NCBI GenBank assembly: GCA_028281785.1
Contig: JANQJG010000032.1
Coordinates: 1 to 34,003 of the forward strand
Reading direction: 5' to 3'
DNA from: Rhodospirillales bacterium
GTDB lineage: Bacteria > Pseudomonadota > Alphaproteobacteria > Rhodospirillales > Shumkoniaceae
DNA: 34,003 nucleotides
This document shows positions 7,898 to 15,241 of the stretch, one piece after another (the stretch's first letter is position 1; each line of letters begins with the position of its first letter). The notes beneath the pieces are model-generated. The model did no database searches. It was not told where the DNA came from and saw only the letters and a program-made list of their open reading frames with translations. Position numbers and translations under genes: made by a program.

Positions 7898-8296
7898 TTG
7901 GAAGGTGAAGTTCTGAGGGATGATCAATGGGCTCGGCTTGAGCCGTTTGTGCCTGGAGGTCGGAAAGGCAAGCGGGGTCCCCGCAGCGACGGTCGGCGGT
8001 TTTTCGACGCGGTCCTTTGGATGGCGCGTTCGGGAGCGCGGTGGCGTGACCTGCCGGAGCGGTTTGGCCCCTATCAGACAGTGAAGCGGCGTTATTACCG
8101 TTGGATTGAGCACGGTGTGTTTGATCGGATTTTCGAGGCTGTGGCCACCGAGCCCGATCTCGAATGGCTGATGATCGACGCGACCGTGATCCGCGCCAAC
8201 GCTCAGGCCGCCGGAGCGCGCCGAAAAAGGGGGGAGCGCAAACCCAGGCTCTCGGGCGCTCGCGTGGCGGCTTCGGAACCAAGTTCCACGCCGTAG
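7898..8296 (+). CDS. IS5-family transposase, first frame (OrfA)
   Basis: This is the N-terminal half of an IS427-group DDE transposase. It has the DUF4096-type DNA-binding region (DDQWARLEPFVPGG, GRRFFDAVLWMARSGARWRDLP) and the first catalytic Asp in WLMIDATVIRANAQA. The TTG at 7898 is the likely start, preceded by GGAGG seven bases upstream; a GTG at 7856 in the same frame lacks such a site. The homologous reading leaves this frame at the A5G6 run (8224-8234), where a -1 shift joins it to the second frame. The residues after that run up to 8296 are not transposase-like. Confidence 0.85.
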   Translation: MEGEVLRDDQWARLEPFVPGGRKGKRGPRSDGRRFFDAVLWMARSGARWRDLPERFGPYQTVKRRYYRWIEHGVFDRIFEAVATEPDLEWLMIDATVIRANAQAAGARRKRGERKPRLSGARVAASEPSSTP

Positions 8297-8658
8297 TCGA
8301 TGCGCTTGGTTTGCCGGTCCGTTTCAAACTCGGTCCCGGTCAGCAGAACGACATGGCTCCGGCCTGTGATCTGATCGACGGCTTGAACGCCGAACAGGTT
8401 ATTGCCGATCGTGCCTATGATGCCGACCGGCTCTACGACCTGATACTTGAACAGAACGGCGAGCCGGTCATTCCGCCTCGCCGTCATCGCAAACATCAAC
8501 ATGCCTACGACACCACCGCCTACAAGCAGCGCTGGGGCATCGAAAGCTTCTTCGCAAAACTCAAGCAATGGAGACGCATCGCAACCAGATACGACAAGCT
8601 CGCGGCAAACTTCCTCGGCTTCGTCAAACTCGCAAGCATCATGCTGTGGCTAAAATGA
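8164..8658 (+). CDS. IS5-family transposase, second frame (OrfB)
   Basis: This frame holds the catalytic C-terminal half. Transposase-like sequence starts at about 8221 with PKKGGAQTQALGRSRGGF. The second catalytic Asp is in VIADRAYDADRL and the Glu in RWGIESFFAKLKQWRRIATRYDK. It ends ...MLWLK. The first 19 codons from the ATG at 8164 overlap OrfA out of frame and are not conserved, so translation probably enters by -1 frameshifting at 8224-8234 rather than at that ATG. All three DDE residues are present across the two frames, so the element could be active if the shift is programmed rather than a mutation. Confidence 0.85.
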   Translation: MADDRRDRDPRQRSGRRSAPKKGGAQTQALGRSRGGFGTKFHAVVDALGLPVRFKLGPGQQNDMAPACDLIDGLNAEQVIADRAYDADRLYDLILEQNGEPVIPPRRHRKHQHAYDTTAYKQRWGIESFFAKLKQWRRIATRYDKLAANFLGFVKLASIMLWLK

Positions 8659-8775
8659 TTAATTCGTCACCAAAGCCGAGAGCATGTCTGGTTCATATAA
8701 AAGAGAGATTCCAACGCTTTCGCGAAGTCTTTTCGAGGACTCGGGAGATCCTACAGCGCCGGCTGCGGTTAGACA

Positions 8776-9708
8776 CTATTTGTCGAGCTCTCGCCGTGAG
8801 GGCGGATGGGCGCCGGGGCGGGAACAGGTCAGTGCCGCCGCGCGGCAGGCGAAGGAGAGTCCGCGAGCGAGCCGATCCGGTTTTATGGTCACCAGGCCGT
8901 CGGCGTTCAGTCCGACGTCTTCACGGAGCCAGGCGAGAAACGCCGAGAGAAAGCTATCGCCCGCGCCTACCGTGTCCACGACTTTTGCAGGGGCGGCTGA
9001 AACGGTAGCCTCGCCGGCGGCGCCAAGGGCCAGCGCACCGCGCGACCCCAAAGTCACGACAACGAGCTTCGGGCCGAGGGCGCGCCACGCTTGGGCGGCT
9101 TTCTCAGGAGGCTGATCGGGATAGAGCCAGTCGAGGTCGGCCTGACTGACTTTGATCAGATCCATCAGCGCGATCCAACTCTCAAGCCGGCGCAAATAGC
9201 CCTGCCGATCGGAAATGAGGTTCGGCCGCACATTCGGGTCGAGGCTCAGGAGGCGGCGTCCCGCCTCCCGCCTCATGAGGCTTTCCAGGGTCGTCACCAT
9301 CGGCTCTAGAACGAGGGAAATGGAGCCGAAATGCAGGAGCTCGACAGCCTGCGGCAGCTCGGTCGGCAGGTCGGCCCCGGTCATGCTGCGATCCGCTGCG
9401 CCGGAGGCGTAGAAGGCGTATTGCGGTTCGCCCGCCGACGAATGGCTGACGAAGGCGAGCGTGCTCGGATCAGGAGCCCGGCAGACAAGATCGGTGTGGA
9501 CGTCGTTTTCCTTGAGCGTCGCGATCAAGAGGTCGCCGAAGAAATCGGTGGAGATCCGGCCAAGGAAAGCGGTCGGAACTCCCAGGCGCGCGAGGCCGAT
9601 CGCCGCGTTGTAGGGGGAGCCGCCCGGACAGGGGAGATATCCGCTCTTGCCGTCCGCCCCCGTCATAGGCACGAAGTCGATCAAGGCTTCACCGCAGGAT
9701 ACGATCAT
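8776..9708 (-). CDS. PfkB-family carbohydrate kinase (fructokinase-like)
   Basis: This 310-residue cytoplasmic kinase transfers phosphate from ATP to a sugar. It shows the PfkB signatures: the N-terminal CGEALIDFVPM, the GGSPYNAAIGLARLG substrate loop at residues 29-43, and DTVGAGDSFLSAFLAW with catalytic Asp 251 and its anion hole. The overall pattern resembles fructokinases and 2-dehydro-3-deoxy-gluconokinases, which cannot be separated by eye. It lies behind the FGGY kinase gene on the same strand with a 132-base gap holding a hairpin, and its end faces the insertion sequence. Its role in the fucose-type pathway is unclear because the FGGY kinase already supplies the needed step; it may act on a second sugar. 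Confidence 0.93.
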   Translation of the reverse strand: MIVSCGEALIDFVPMTGADGKSGYLPCPGGSPYNAAIGLARLGVPTAFLGRISTDFFGDLLIATLKENDVHTDLVCRAPDPSTLAFVSHSSAGEPQYAFYASGAADRSMTGADLPTELPQAVELLHFGSISLVLEPMVTTLESLMRREAGRRLLSLDPNVRPNLISDRQGYLRRLESWIALMDLIKVSQADLDWLYPDQPPEKAAQAWRALGPKLVVVTLGSRGALALGAAGEATVSAAPAKVVDTVGAGDSFLSAFLAWLREDVGLNADGLVTIKPDRLARGLSFACRAAALTCSRPGAHPPSRRELDK

Positions 9709-9725
9709 CTCAAGCCATCCTCGCG

Positions 9726-9745
9726 CGGCCGCTTGGCGGCGGCCG
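9726..9745 (-). terminator. GC-rich hairpin between the two kinase genes
   Basis: CGGCCGC (9726-9732) pairs with GCGGCCG (9739-9745) around a six-base loop, just upstream of the PfkB start codon on the minus strand. There is no T-run. It may partly end the FGGY kinase transcript or dampen translation of the downstream gene. Confidence 0.35.
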
Positions 9746-9840
9746 ATCTCGATCCGGTTCGGTCGAACGCATTTCAGCGTTCATCCCGTCTGTCCTATCG
9801 CACGAGCCCCGGGGGCAGGGCAAGAGCCGACGCCGTCCAC

Positions 9841-11229
9841 TCACGTTGGGGCCGATCTTGCCGCGCGGCGCCAATGCTCTTGATAGACATGGAGGCCGGC
9901 AATGTTGGGTTTCGCGACCTCCCCGAGGGCAAGCCGAGCCGGCTCCGTCCGTTCCGTCCATTGCCACAGCAGCGCGGCGCCCGTGGCGGTTCCCTCTTCG
10001 CCCGATGCTATTCGAACCGGCTGCCCCGGCCGCAGCCCGGCGAGCACGCTCAGAAACAGCGCATTGGATGCGAAGGGGCCGTCGACGATGATCTGATTGG
10101 CGGAGCGGAGCCCATCCAGCGACTCGCAGACCATCAGAGCCGTGTAGAGGGTGGCCAGGGCGGCCCGCGCCGCCTCCGTTGCCGGCTCCGGCTCGACGAT
10201 GCGCCCCCGCCCGCCGGTCCCCGGCATCGGCCCGCCGGCCTCGGCGAAGGAGGGCAGGGCAAGGGTTCCCCGTTCGATCACGCGGGACACATCGTCTAGC
10301 GATCCCGCGTCGGGATCCGCGCCATCCAGAACCGCGGCGAACTCTCTACCGCCCATGAAGCGTGCACAGGGCACCGGCCGCCCCTCGACATCGGAGTTGG
10401 TCACCATGTCCCGCTCGGGATCGAGGGCGTCCAAAGGGCAGGCGGCATTGAACGTGATGATCCACGTGCCTGTCGACAGCAATGTGAAATCGTCCAGGCC
10501 GGCGGCGAGAAACCGTGCGAAGTTTGCGTTGGAATCGTGAGCGCCGGTAAGGACGACGCAGTCCGGAGAAAGTCCGGTCTGGGCGGCAAGCTCGGGACGC
10601 ACGGGTCCCAGGCGATCATAGGCCTTGCGCAGTGGCGGAAAGAGATGCTCCCAGCTGCGGGCATGGACCAGGGAGGACAGCCCGCCCTCGCGGGGCGCCC
10701 AGAGATGGGACTGGGAGCCGAGAGCCGTGGCCTCGGTCGCGAGAACACCGGAAAGACGCCAGGCCCAGTACTGGGGTCCGAGCAGGATGTGGCGGACGCG
10801 CGCAAAGGCGTCGGGCCAAGCCCGCTCCTGCCAGAAGATCTGCGCGCCCAGCGAAAGGGCATTGGGATGCAGCGGCGTGTAGATCTCGTCATAGGGCGGC
10901 ATTACCCGCCGATAGTCCTCGATCACCTCGTCGGGGATCGGCTGCTCGTAGTTCATCATCGGCAGCGCCAGCCCATCCTCGGCGAGAAGCGCCGCCGAGG
11001 ACCCGTAGTGGCTGGGAATGATCGCGACGATGTCGTGGGGGCGGGCGGCCTTGGAGAGCGTCTCGACGATCCGGCGTTCCAGAATCTCAAGGCTGGGGTG
11101 ATGGTAGGGTGGGGCGTCGCGCATCGGTGTCTCGGTGCGGTCGACGCGGAGAAGATCGCCGGCCTCCGAGAATACGGCAACCTTCGAGTGCGTGGCTCCC
11201 AGATCGACGACGGCCAGGGCGTTGGTCAT
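9841..11229 (-). CDS. FGGY-family carbohydrate kinase, probable L-fuculokinase-type
   Basis: This 462-residue kinase has the ASKHA fold. An N-terminal phosphate-binding motif VVDLGATHSKVAVF lies at residues 6-19, the catalytic Asp in LTGAHDSNANFARF, and STGTW follows. A C-terminal ATP-binding region contains VDGPFASNALFLSVLAG and GEEGTATGAALL. The start at 11229 is chosen because GGGAGGGA lies directly upstream and the first strand of the fold begins there; the open frame extends 46 codons further but is not conserved-looking. It is divergent from a fucA-like aldolase and near a COG2407 isomerase, so the expected step is fuculose (or ribulose) to its 1-phosphate. That substrate is inferred from context; FGGY kinases vary widely. 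Confidence 0.92.
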   Translation of the reverse strand: MTNALAVVDLGATHSKVAVFSEAGDLLRVDRTETPMRDAPPYHHPSLEILERRIVETLSKAARPHDIVAIIPSHYGSSAALLAEDGLALPMMNYEQPIPDEVIEDYRRVMPPYDEIYTPLHPNALSLGAQIFWQERAWPDAFARVRHILLGPQYWAWRLSGVLATEATALGSQSHLWAPREGGLSSLVHARSWEHLFPPLRKAYDRLGPVRPELAAQTGLSPDCVVLTGAHDSNANFARFLAAGLDDFTLLSTGTWIITFNAACPLDALDPERDMVTNSDVEGRPVPCARFMGGREFAAVLDGADPDAGSLDDVSRVIERGTLALPSFAEAGGPMPGTGGRGRIVEPEPATEAARAALATLYTALMVCESLDGLRSANQIIVDGPFASNALFLSVLAGLRPGQPVRIASGEEGTATGAALLWQWTERTEPARLALGEVAKPNIAGLHVYQEHWRRAARSAPT

Positions 11230-11312
11230 CTCGTTCCCTCCCCAGAGCGCTATGTCCATAGGGTCGGATAGTGCTCTGGATTTTCCTTTTAAATCCACGG
11301 ACGCCTGCGCTA

Positions 11313-11340
11313 AGAATACTAAAACGTTTTTGTCTGTCCA
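11313..11340 (-). promoter_or_regulatory. Predicted promoter of the FGGY kinase gene, with operator in its spacer
   Basis: On the minus strand TGGACA (11335-11340) and TATTCT (11313-11318) form -35 and -10 boxes 16 bases apart. The LacI-type operator at 11319-11332 fills most of the spacer, so bound repressor would exclude RNA polymerase. The divergent aldolase start codon is only 28 bases to the right of the operator. Confidence 0.45.
11319..11332. promoter_or_regulatory. LacI-family operator 1 (aldolase/kinase divergent promoter)
   Basis: CTAAAACGTTTTTG contains a perfect ten-base palindrome AAAACGTTTT with the central CG typical of LacI-family sites. A near copy (12 of 14 bases) lies at 13180-13193 in front of the isomerase, and a LacI-type gene lies between the two sites. 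Control of both flanking genes by that repressor is the simplest reading. Confidence 0.65.
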
Positions 11341-11360
11341 GATCGAGGACGCCGCTCCCC

Positions 11361-12044
11361 ATGCCAAAGGCTCGAAACTTGGCTCTTCGTAAAGCCGTCG
11401 TCGCCACCTACCGCCGCATGAACGAACTCGGGATCAATCAGGGAACTTCCGGGAATGTGAGCGCGCGGATCGAGAACGGTTTTCTGATTTCGCCGAGCGG
11501 CGTTGCCTACGACACGCTTCAGCCCGAGCAGGTCGTAGAAATGGATCTAGAAGGTGGCTATTTCGGTGAGTGGAAGCCCTCGACCGAATGGCGCATGCAT
11601 ATGGACATCTTCCGCACGCGTCCAGAGGCCGGCGGGATCATCCACGTGCATGCGAACCACGCCACGTCGCTGTCTTGCCTGCGACGGGAGATTCCCGCGT
11701 TCCACTACATGATCGGGGTGACCGGCGGTTCGTCCCTTCGGTGCGCCGAGTACGCCACCTATGGAACGCCCGAGCTGTCTGAAAACATGCTCAAGGCGCT
11801 CGAGGACCGGCGGGCCTGTCTGCTTGCCAATCACGGATTCATTTGCTTCGCCGAGACGCTGGATGCCGTCTTGGCGCTCGCCGTCGAGATCGAGACGCTT
11901 TGCAAGCAGTACGTCATCGCCCGACAAGTCGGACAGCCGTGCATCCTGGACGACGAAGAGATGGCGGTGGTCCTGGAGAGGTTCAAAGGCTACGGCAAGC
12001 AGGACATGGAAACCGATCCCTTGGCCCCGATCCGACGGGGCTGA
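11361..12044 (+). CDS. Class II aldolase, L-fuculose-phosphate aldolase-like
   Basis: This 227-residue zinc-dependent aldolase is expected to split fuculose-1-phosphate (or a related ketose-1-phosphate) into DHAP and an aldehyde. Visible family features: INQGTSGNVSAR and LISPSGVAYDTL phosphate-binding loops, the catalytic Glu in PSTEWRMHMDIF, the zinc histidines in IIHVHANHAT, and the third zinc histidine in LLANHGF. The start ATG at 11361 fits the family N-terminus; the frame is open 30 codons further, but those run through the operator. Length is close to that of E. coli FucA (215). It is divergent from the FGGY kinase and followed after 79 bases by the LacI-type regulator. Confidence 0.93.
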   Translation: MPKARNLALRKAVVATYRRMNELGINQGTSGNVSARIENGFLISPSGVAYDTLQPEQVVEMDLEGGYFGEWKPSTEWRMHMDIFRTRPEAGGIIHVHANHATSLSCLRREIPAFHYMIGVTGGSSLRCAEYATYGTPELSENMLKALEDRRACLLANHGFICFAETLDAVLALAVEIETLCKQYVIARQVGQPCILDDEEMAVVLERFKGYGKQDMETDPLAPIRRG

Positions 12045-12123
12045 ACGGCCGAAGGCCCTTTGACCGAAAGCGGCCGACGGCGGACCGGATCGGGGGAACG
12101 CGACCAGGATTCCTGAGAAGGCG

Positions 12124-13134
12124 ATGAAAAGAACTTCCCTCAAGGAGATATCCCGGATCACGGGGTTTTCCGTCACCACCGTCAGCATGGTCCTCAATGG
12201 CCGGGCGGAGGAGTTCAACATCGCCGAGAAAACCAAGCTGAGAATCCTCGAGGCCGCAGAGAAGCACAATTACCGGCCAAATCTCCACGCCCGGAACCTC
12301 AGGAACAAGACCTCCAACATCCTGGGGCTGATGGTGCCGGCGCTGACCAACCGTTTTTTCAGCAGCATGGCAGAGACCTTCGAAAAGCTGGCGCGGGACA
12401 ATGACAAGTTTGCACTGATCACGGTCACCCATCACGACCCGGAGGAGGAGTTGAACGCGGTCGAGTACTTCGTGTCGCAAAACGCTGACTGCGTGTTCAC
12501 GGCAAATCCGACGGCTTTGTCAGAAGTCAGCGAGATCTGCTCGAACGCAGGAATCGAGCAGATCGTGATTGATTCCCCGGAGGGCGACAAATGCACGGTG
12601 ACCACTGACAACTTCACGGCGGCGCGGGACCTGACCGAGCGCCTGCTGAAATCGATAAATGAAGCCCAGTGTGCGGGGCGGGTCTACTACATCGGCGGCA
12701 TGGAGACGCACTCGGTAACGCAGCAGCGACTCCAGGGATTCGTGAAAGCGCTGGAAGAAGAGGGGAGGGCGTTTGCGAGCGACCAGTTCGTGCCCACCCC
12801 GTTCGACCCGCAGGCGGCCAGCGAGGCGTTCGCGCAACTGTTCAAGAAGAAGACCGATATTTCTGGAATCTTTATCAATTCCCTTAACATCATGGAAGGG
12901 CTGATCCGGTATTTCCCGGAAAACGCGGAGGCATGCCGGGCCGTTCGCTATGGGGTCTTCGACTATCACCCGATCATGGGTCTACTGAACCTGAACGTGC
13001 TCAGCGTCATGCAGGATGCCGACCGGATGATGCAGACGGCCTATGAGATCTACGCCGGTGGCACGACTGACGCGGAGCGCCGCGTCTTCCACGTTCCGTA
13101 CCGCATCATTCCTCCACCCGTATTCCCCCGGTGA
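12124..13134 (+). CDS. LacI-family transcriptional regulator
   Basis: This 336-residue regulator has an N-terminal helix-turn-helix (residues 5-25, LKEISRITGFSVTTVSMVLNG), the hinge helix region around NYRPNLHARNLRNK, and a periplasmic-binding-protein-like effector domain from about residue 63. The helix-turn-helix motif SVTTVSMVLNG is standard for the family. The GAGAAGG ahead of the ATG is a reasonable ribosome-binding site. It lies between the aldolase and the isomerase/importer genes, and two matching LacI-type palindromes flank it at 11319 and 13180. It is therefore probably the local repressor, released by the sugar or a pathway intermediate. Confidence 0.94.
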   Translation: MKRTSLKEISRITGFSVTTVSMVLNGRAEEFNIAEKTKLRILEAAEKHNYRPNLHARNLRNKTSNILGLMVPALTNRFFSSMAETFEKLARDNDKFALITVTHHDPEEELNAVEYFVSQNADCVFTANPTALSEVSEICSNAGIEQIVIDSPEGDKCTVTTDNFTAARDLTERLLKSINEAQCAGRVYYIGGMETHSVTQQRLQGFVKALEEEGRAFASDQFVPTPFDPQAASEAFAQLFKKKTDISGIFINSLNIMEGLIRYFPENAEACRAVRYGVFDYHPIMGLLNLNVLSVMQDADRMMQTAYEIYAGGTTDAERRVFHVPYRIIPPPVFPR

Positions 13135-13148
13135 GATCGGCGGCGGTG

Positions 13149-13164
13149 GGGGACGGCCGTCCCC
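13149..13164 (+). terminator. Possible terminator hairpin after the LacI-type gene
   Basis: GGGGACGGCCGTCCCC is a perfect 16-base palindrome starting 14 bases after the stop codon of the regulator. It would form a strong stem, but no T-run follows, so factor-independent termination would be weak; it could also be a protein-binding site. Confidence 0.45.
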
Positions 13165-13179
13165 TCCGAGCAGGCAAAA

Positions 13180-13193
13180 CTAATACGTTTTAG
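13180..13193. promoter_or_regulatory. LacI-family operator 2 (isomerase-importer operon)
   Basis: CTAATACGTTTTAG is a near-perfect palindrome with a central CG and matches the operator at 11319-11332 at 12 of 14 positions. It ends one base before a -35 box (TTGACG), so the repressor would sit against RNA polymerase. Confidence 0.65.
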
Positions 13194-13194
13194 C

Positions 13195-13224
13195 TTGACG
13201 TCTGGAGGGCTATTTTGACACAAT
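13195..13224 (+). promoter_or_regulatory. Predicted promoter of the isomerase-importer operon
   Basis: TTGACG (13195-13200, five of six) and CACAAT (13219-13224, four of six) are separated by 18 bases. The placement right after the LacI-type operator supports it. Transcription from here would give a leader of about 240 bases. Confidence 0.4.
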
Positions 13225-13472
13225 CGTTTTGCTGCGGCTCGATGCCCAACCGGGGCAGGAGCACGGCCACCGAGAAGCAAAATTTTATACGGGCGAGGCT
13301 GATGACGCGTTTCTTCTCGACCGACGTCGACAGGGCGTCGAGGCCATTTTTCATTTTCGCGAAGACCCAGCAGAGCGACGTTCGCGCATGGCGGACGCGG
13401 TTCGCCATGGTCTTTTGAACATCGCTCGAGTGTCATGGAAGAGAGGCGAAGGAACCGGAAGCCGAGGTGAAC

Positions 13473-15149
13473 ATGTCGATGCAGATTGAAGGCCTGGAGT
13501 CCCTCTTCCCAAACGCCGTGCTTCCCGCTTCGCCCGAGACCGTTGAACCGGAGGCGGGAGAGGTCTTCGTCGCGACCAATGGCGACCTCAGAGAAAGCGC
13601 GAATGTCAACTGCTGGGCCGTGCAGGAGAGCTATGAGAAGAAGCTCGACGAGGTCCTGCGCGCGTGCTTCGGCCGTAAGGTCCGCCGCGCCCATCCGGTG
13701 AAGGGCGATCTGGGGCACGGCTTCATCGGCAGCCAGCGCGAGGGCAGCGACGTGTTCGCGCGGATCGATCCCGAGGCGCCGATCATCGTCTTGCTGACCG
13801 CGTGGCAGTATTCCCATCACGTCGCGCCGAGCCTCGTGCATCACAAGGGACCTATTCTACTACTCGCTAACTTCGACGGCACCTGGCCGGGGCTGGTCGG
13901 CATGCTCAACCTGGCCGGCACGCTGACCTCGTTGGGGCGCAGCTATTCCCGCCTGTGGTCGGAGAATTTCGACGACCGGTTCTTCCTTGAAGGCCTGAAG
14001 ACCTGGTTCAACACCGGTACGGTGGTCCAAGACACCTCCTATCTGAGGGAGCTTCCGGCAGAGACGACGCTGTTCGAGACGACGGGTGGGCGGATCGGGC
14101 GTCATCTCGGCAACTGGATCCTGCGCAACAAGGAGATCATGGGCCTGTTCGACAGCTTCTGCATGGGCATGATCAACGGCGTGTTTCCGCAGAAGGCGCT
14201 GTGCGACATCGGCCTGCCGATCGAGGCGCTGTCGCAGTCGGCCCTGGTCCACGAGATGAGCCTCGTGCCGCAGGGCCTGCGCGAGGCCTGCCTCACTTGG
14301 TACGAGGAGCGCGGCATGCGCTTCAAGTGGGGCCAGGATCCGGCCACGGAGCTCACCCGCGACCAGGTGCTGGAGCAATGCGCGATGATGATCGCCATGG
14401 CCCGGTTCGCTGAACGCTTCGGCCTGGCCAGTGTCGGCGTGCAGTACCAGCAGGGGCTCAAGGACGTGTGCCCGGCCTCGGATTTCGCCGAGGGCGCCAT
14501 CGGCAGCACCGCACGCTTCCCCATTCCCGGGGACGACGGCGCGGTCATCCGGCCGGGGAAGCCGATCCCCTGCATCAACGAGGTCGACATGGGAACGGGC
14601 ATCCCGCAGACCATGTTGTTCCGGCTGCTCGACACGCTGGGGCTGCCGTCGGAGACGACGCTCCATGACATCCGCTGGGGGAGTGAATTCGAGGGCCAGT
14701 TCTATTGGGATTTCGAGATCTCCGGCAGTGTCCCCTTCGAGCATCTGGTCGGCGGGATCGCGGGCGCCATCGGCTACCGTCAAGCGCCCATGTACTTCGC
14801 CAAGGGCGGTTCGACGATCGGTGGCCAGTGCAAGGCGGGGACCTTCGTCTGGGCGCGGGCCCATTACGAGGGGCTAGACGTGCATATGCATATCGGGACC
14901 GGCAAGGCTTACGAACTGCCCGAGGCGGAGTTCCGGCGCCGGCTCGACTCGACCACCAGCCAATGGCCGTTGATGAACGTGGCGCTCGACGGCATGGGGC
15001 GCGACGACCTGATGGCCGGCCATCAGAGCAATCATGTGACGGTCGCCTATGTGCCGGAGACTCAGCTGACCGAGGTGGTGCGCGCCTTCGTCTGCATGGC
15101 GCTGACGCAGAACATGCGCGTTCACCTGGCCGGCGACGTGCGAATATAG
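13473..15149 (+). CDS. L-fucose isomerase-like protein (COG2407 type)
   Basis: This protein of about 558 residues resembles the L-fucose/D-arabinose isomerase superfamily: an N-terminal region with TNGDLRESANVNCWAVQE, a central domain (VVQDTSYLRELP, MGMINGVFPQKALCDIG, QCAMMIAMARFAERFG), and a C-terminal domain with GHQSNHVTVAYVP. In this family a divalent metal bound by Glu, Asp and His catalyses aldose-ketose interconversion; candidates are in INEVDMGTG and GHQSNH, but I did not align them. The likely step is L-fucose to L-fuculose or D-arabinose to D-ribulose. ATG 13473 is chosen because GAGG lies five bases ahead; GTG 13467 and ATG 13479 are alternatives. It leads the importer operon B. 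Confidence 0.88.
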   Translation: MSMQIEGLESLFPNAVLPASPETVEPEAGEVFVATNGDLRESANVNCWAVQESYEKKLDEVLRACFGRKVRRAHPVKGDLGHGFIGSQREGSDVFARIDPEAPIIVLLTAWQYSHHVAPSLVHHKGPILLLANFDGTWPGLVGMLNLAGTLTSLGRSYSRLWSENFDDRFFLEGLKTWFNTGTVVQDTSYLRELPAETTLFETTGGRIGRHLGNWILRNKEIMGLFDSFCMGMINGVFPQKALCDIGLPIEALSQSALVHEMSLVPQGLREACLTWYEERGMRFKWGQDPATELTRDQVLEQCAMMIAMARFAERFGLASVGVQYQQGLKDVCPASDFAEGAIGSTARFPIPGDDGAVIRPGKPIPCINEVDMGTGIPQTMLFRLLDTLGLPSETTLHDIRWGSEFEGQFYWDFEISGSVPFEHLVGGIAGAIGYRQAPMYFAKGGSTIGGQCKAGTFVWARAHYEGLDVHMHIGTGKAYELPEAEFRRRLDSTTSQWPLMNVALDGMGRDDLMAGHQSNHVTVAYVPETQLTEVVRAFVCMALTQNMRVHLAGDVRI

Positions 15150-15241
15150 GGAGGTATTACCGCGGGACGCAACGATCGGAACTATATCGACGGCGCCCCC
15201 CATTCTCACATTCAGGAGGCACAGCGCTGGGAGGTGTTGAG

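Larger units (their letters stand above)
7828..8676 (+). mobile_element. IS5/IS427-type insertion sequence
   Basis: The element is about 850 bases long, normal for the IS427 group, and carries a transposase in two overlapping frames. Imperfect terminal inverted repeats can be placed at 7828-7844 and 8660-8676: the left end GCTGTTGTGACAATTTA matches the reverse complement of the right end, GCTTTGGTGACGAATTA, at 13 of 17 positions. I could not fix a target-site duplication, so the exact ends may be off by a few bases. It sits between the promoter of importer operon A and the 3' end of the PfkB kinase gene and interrupts no recognisable gene. Confidence 0.75.
13135..13472. other. Regulatory leader in front of the isomerase-importer operon
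   Basis: About 340 bases between the LacI-type gene and the isomerase. In order: a perfect palindrome at 13149-13164, the LacI-type operator at 13180-13193 and a promoter at 13195-13224. A leader of roughly 240 bases follows, in which I find no convincing gene: short open frames exist on both strands but show no ribosome-binding site or family likeness. Confidence 0.55.

Noticed and set aside
9841-11367. A longer form of the FGGY kinase starting at 11367.
   Set aside because: It would run across the divergent promoter and the LacI-type operator, and the kinase fold plus ribosome-binding site begin at 11229.
13190-13418. Short open frames on both strands in the leader before the isomerase (67 and 72 codons).
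   Set aside because: No ribosome-binding sites, no recognisable motifs, and they overlap each other and the promoter.
14705-15241. A 179-codon upward extension of the importer B binding-protein frame.
   Set aside because: It lies entirely within or just behind the isomerase gene in another frame, while a signal peptide and a strong ribosome-binding site mark the start at 15242.
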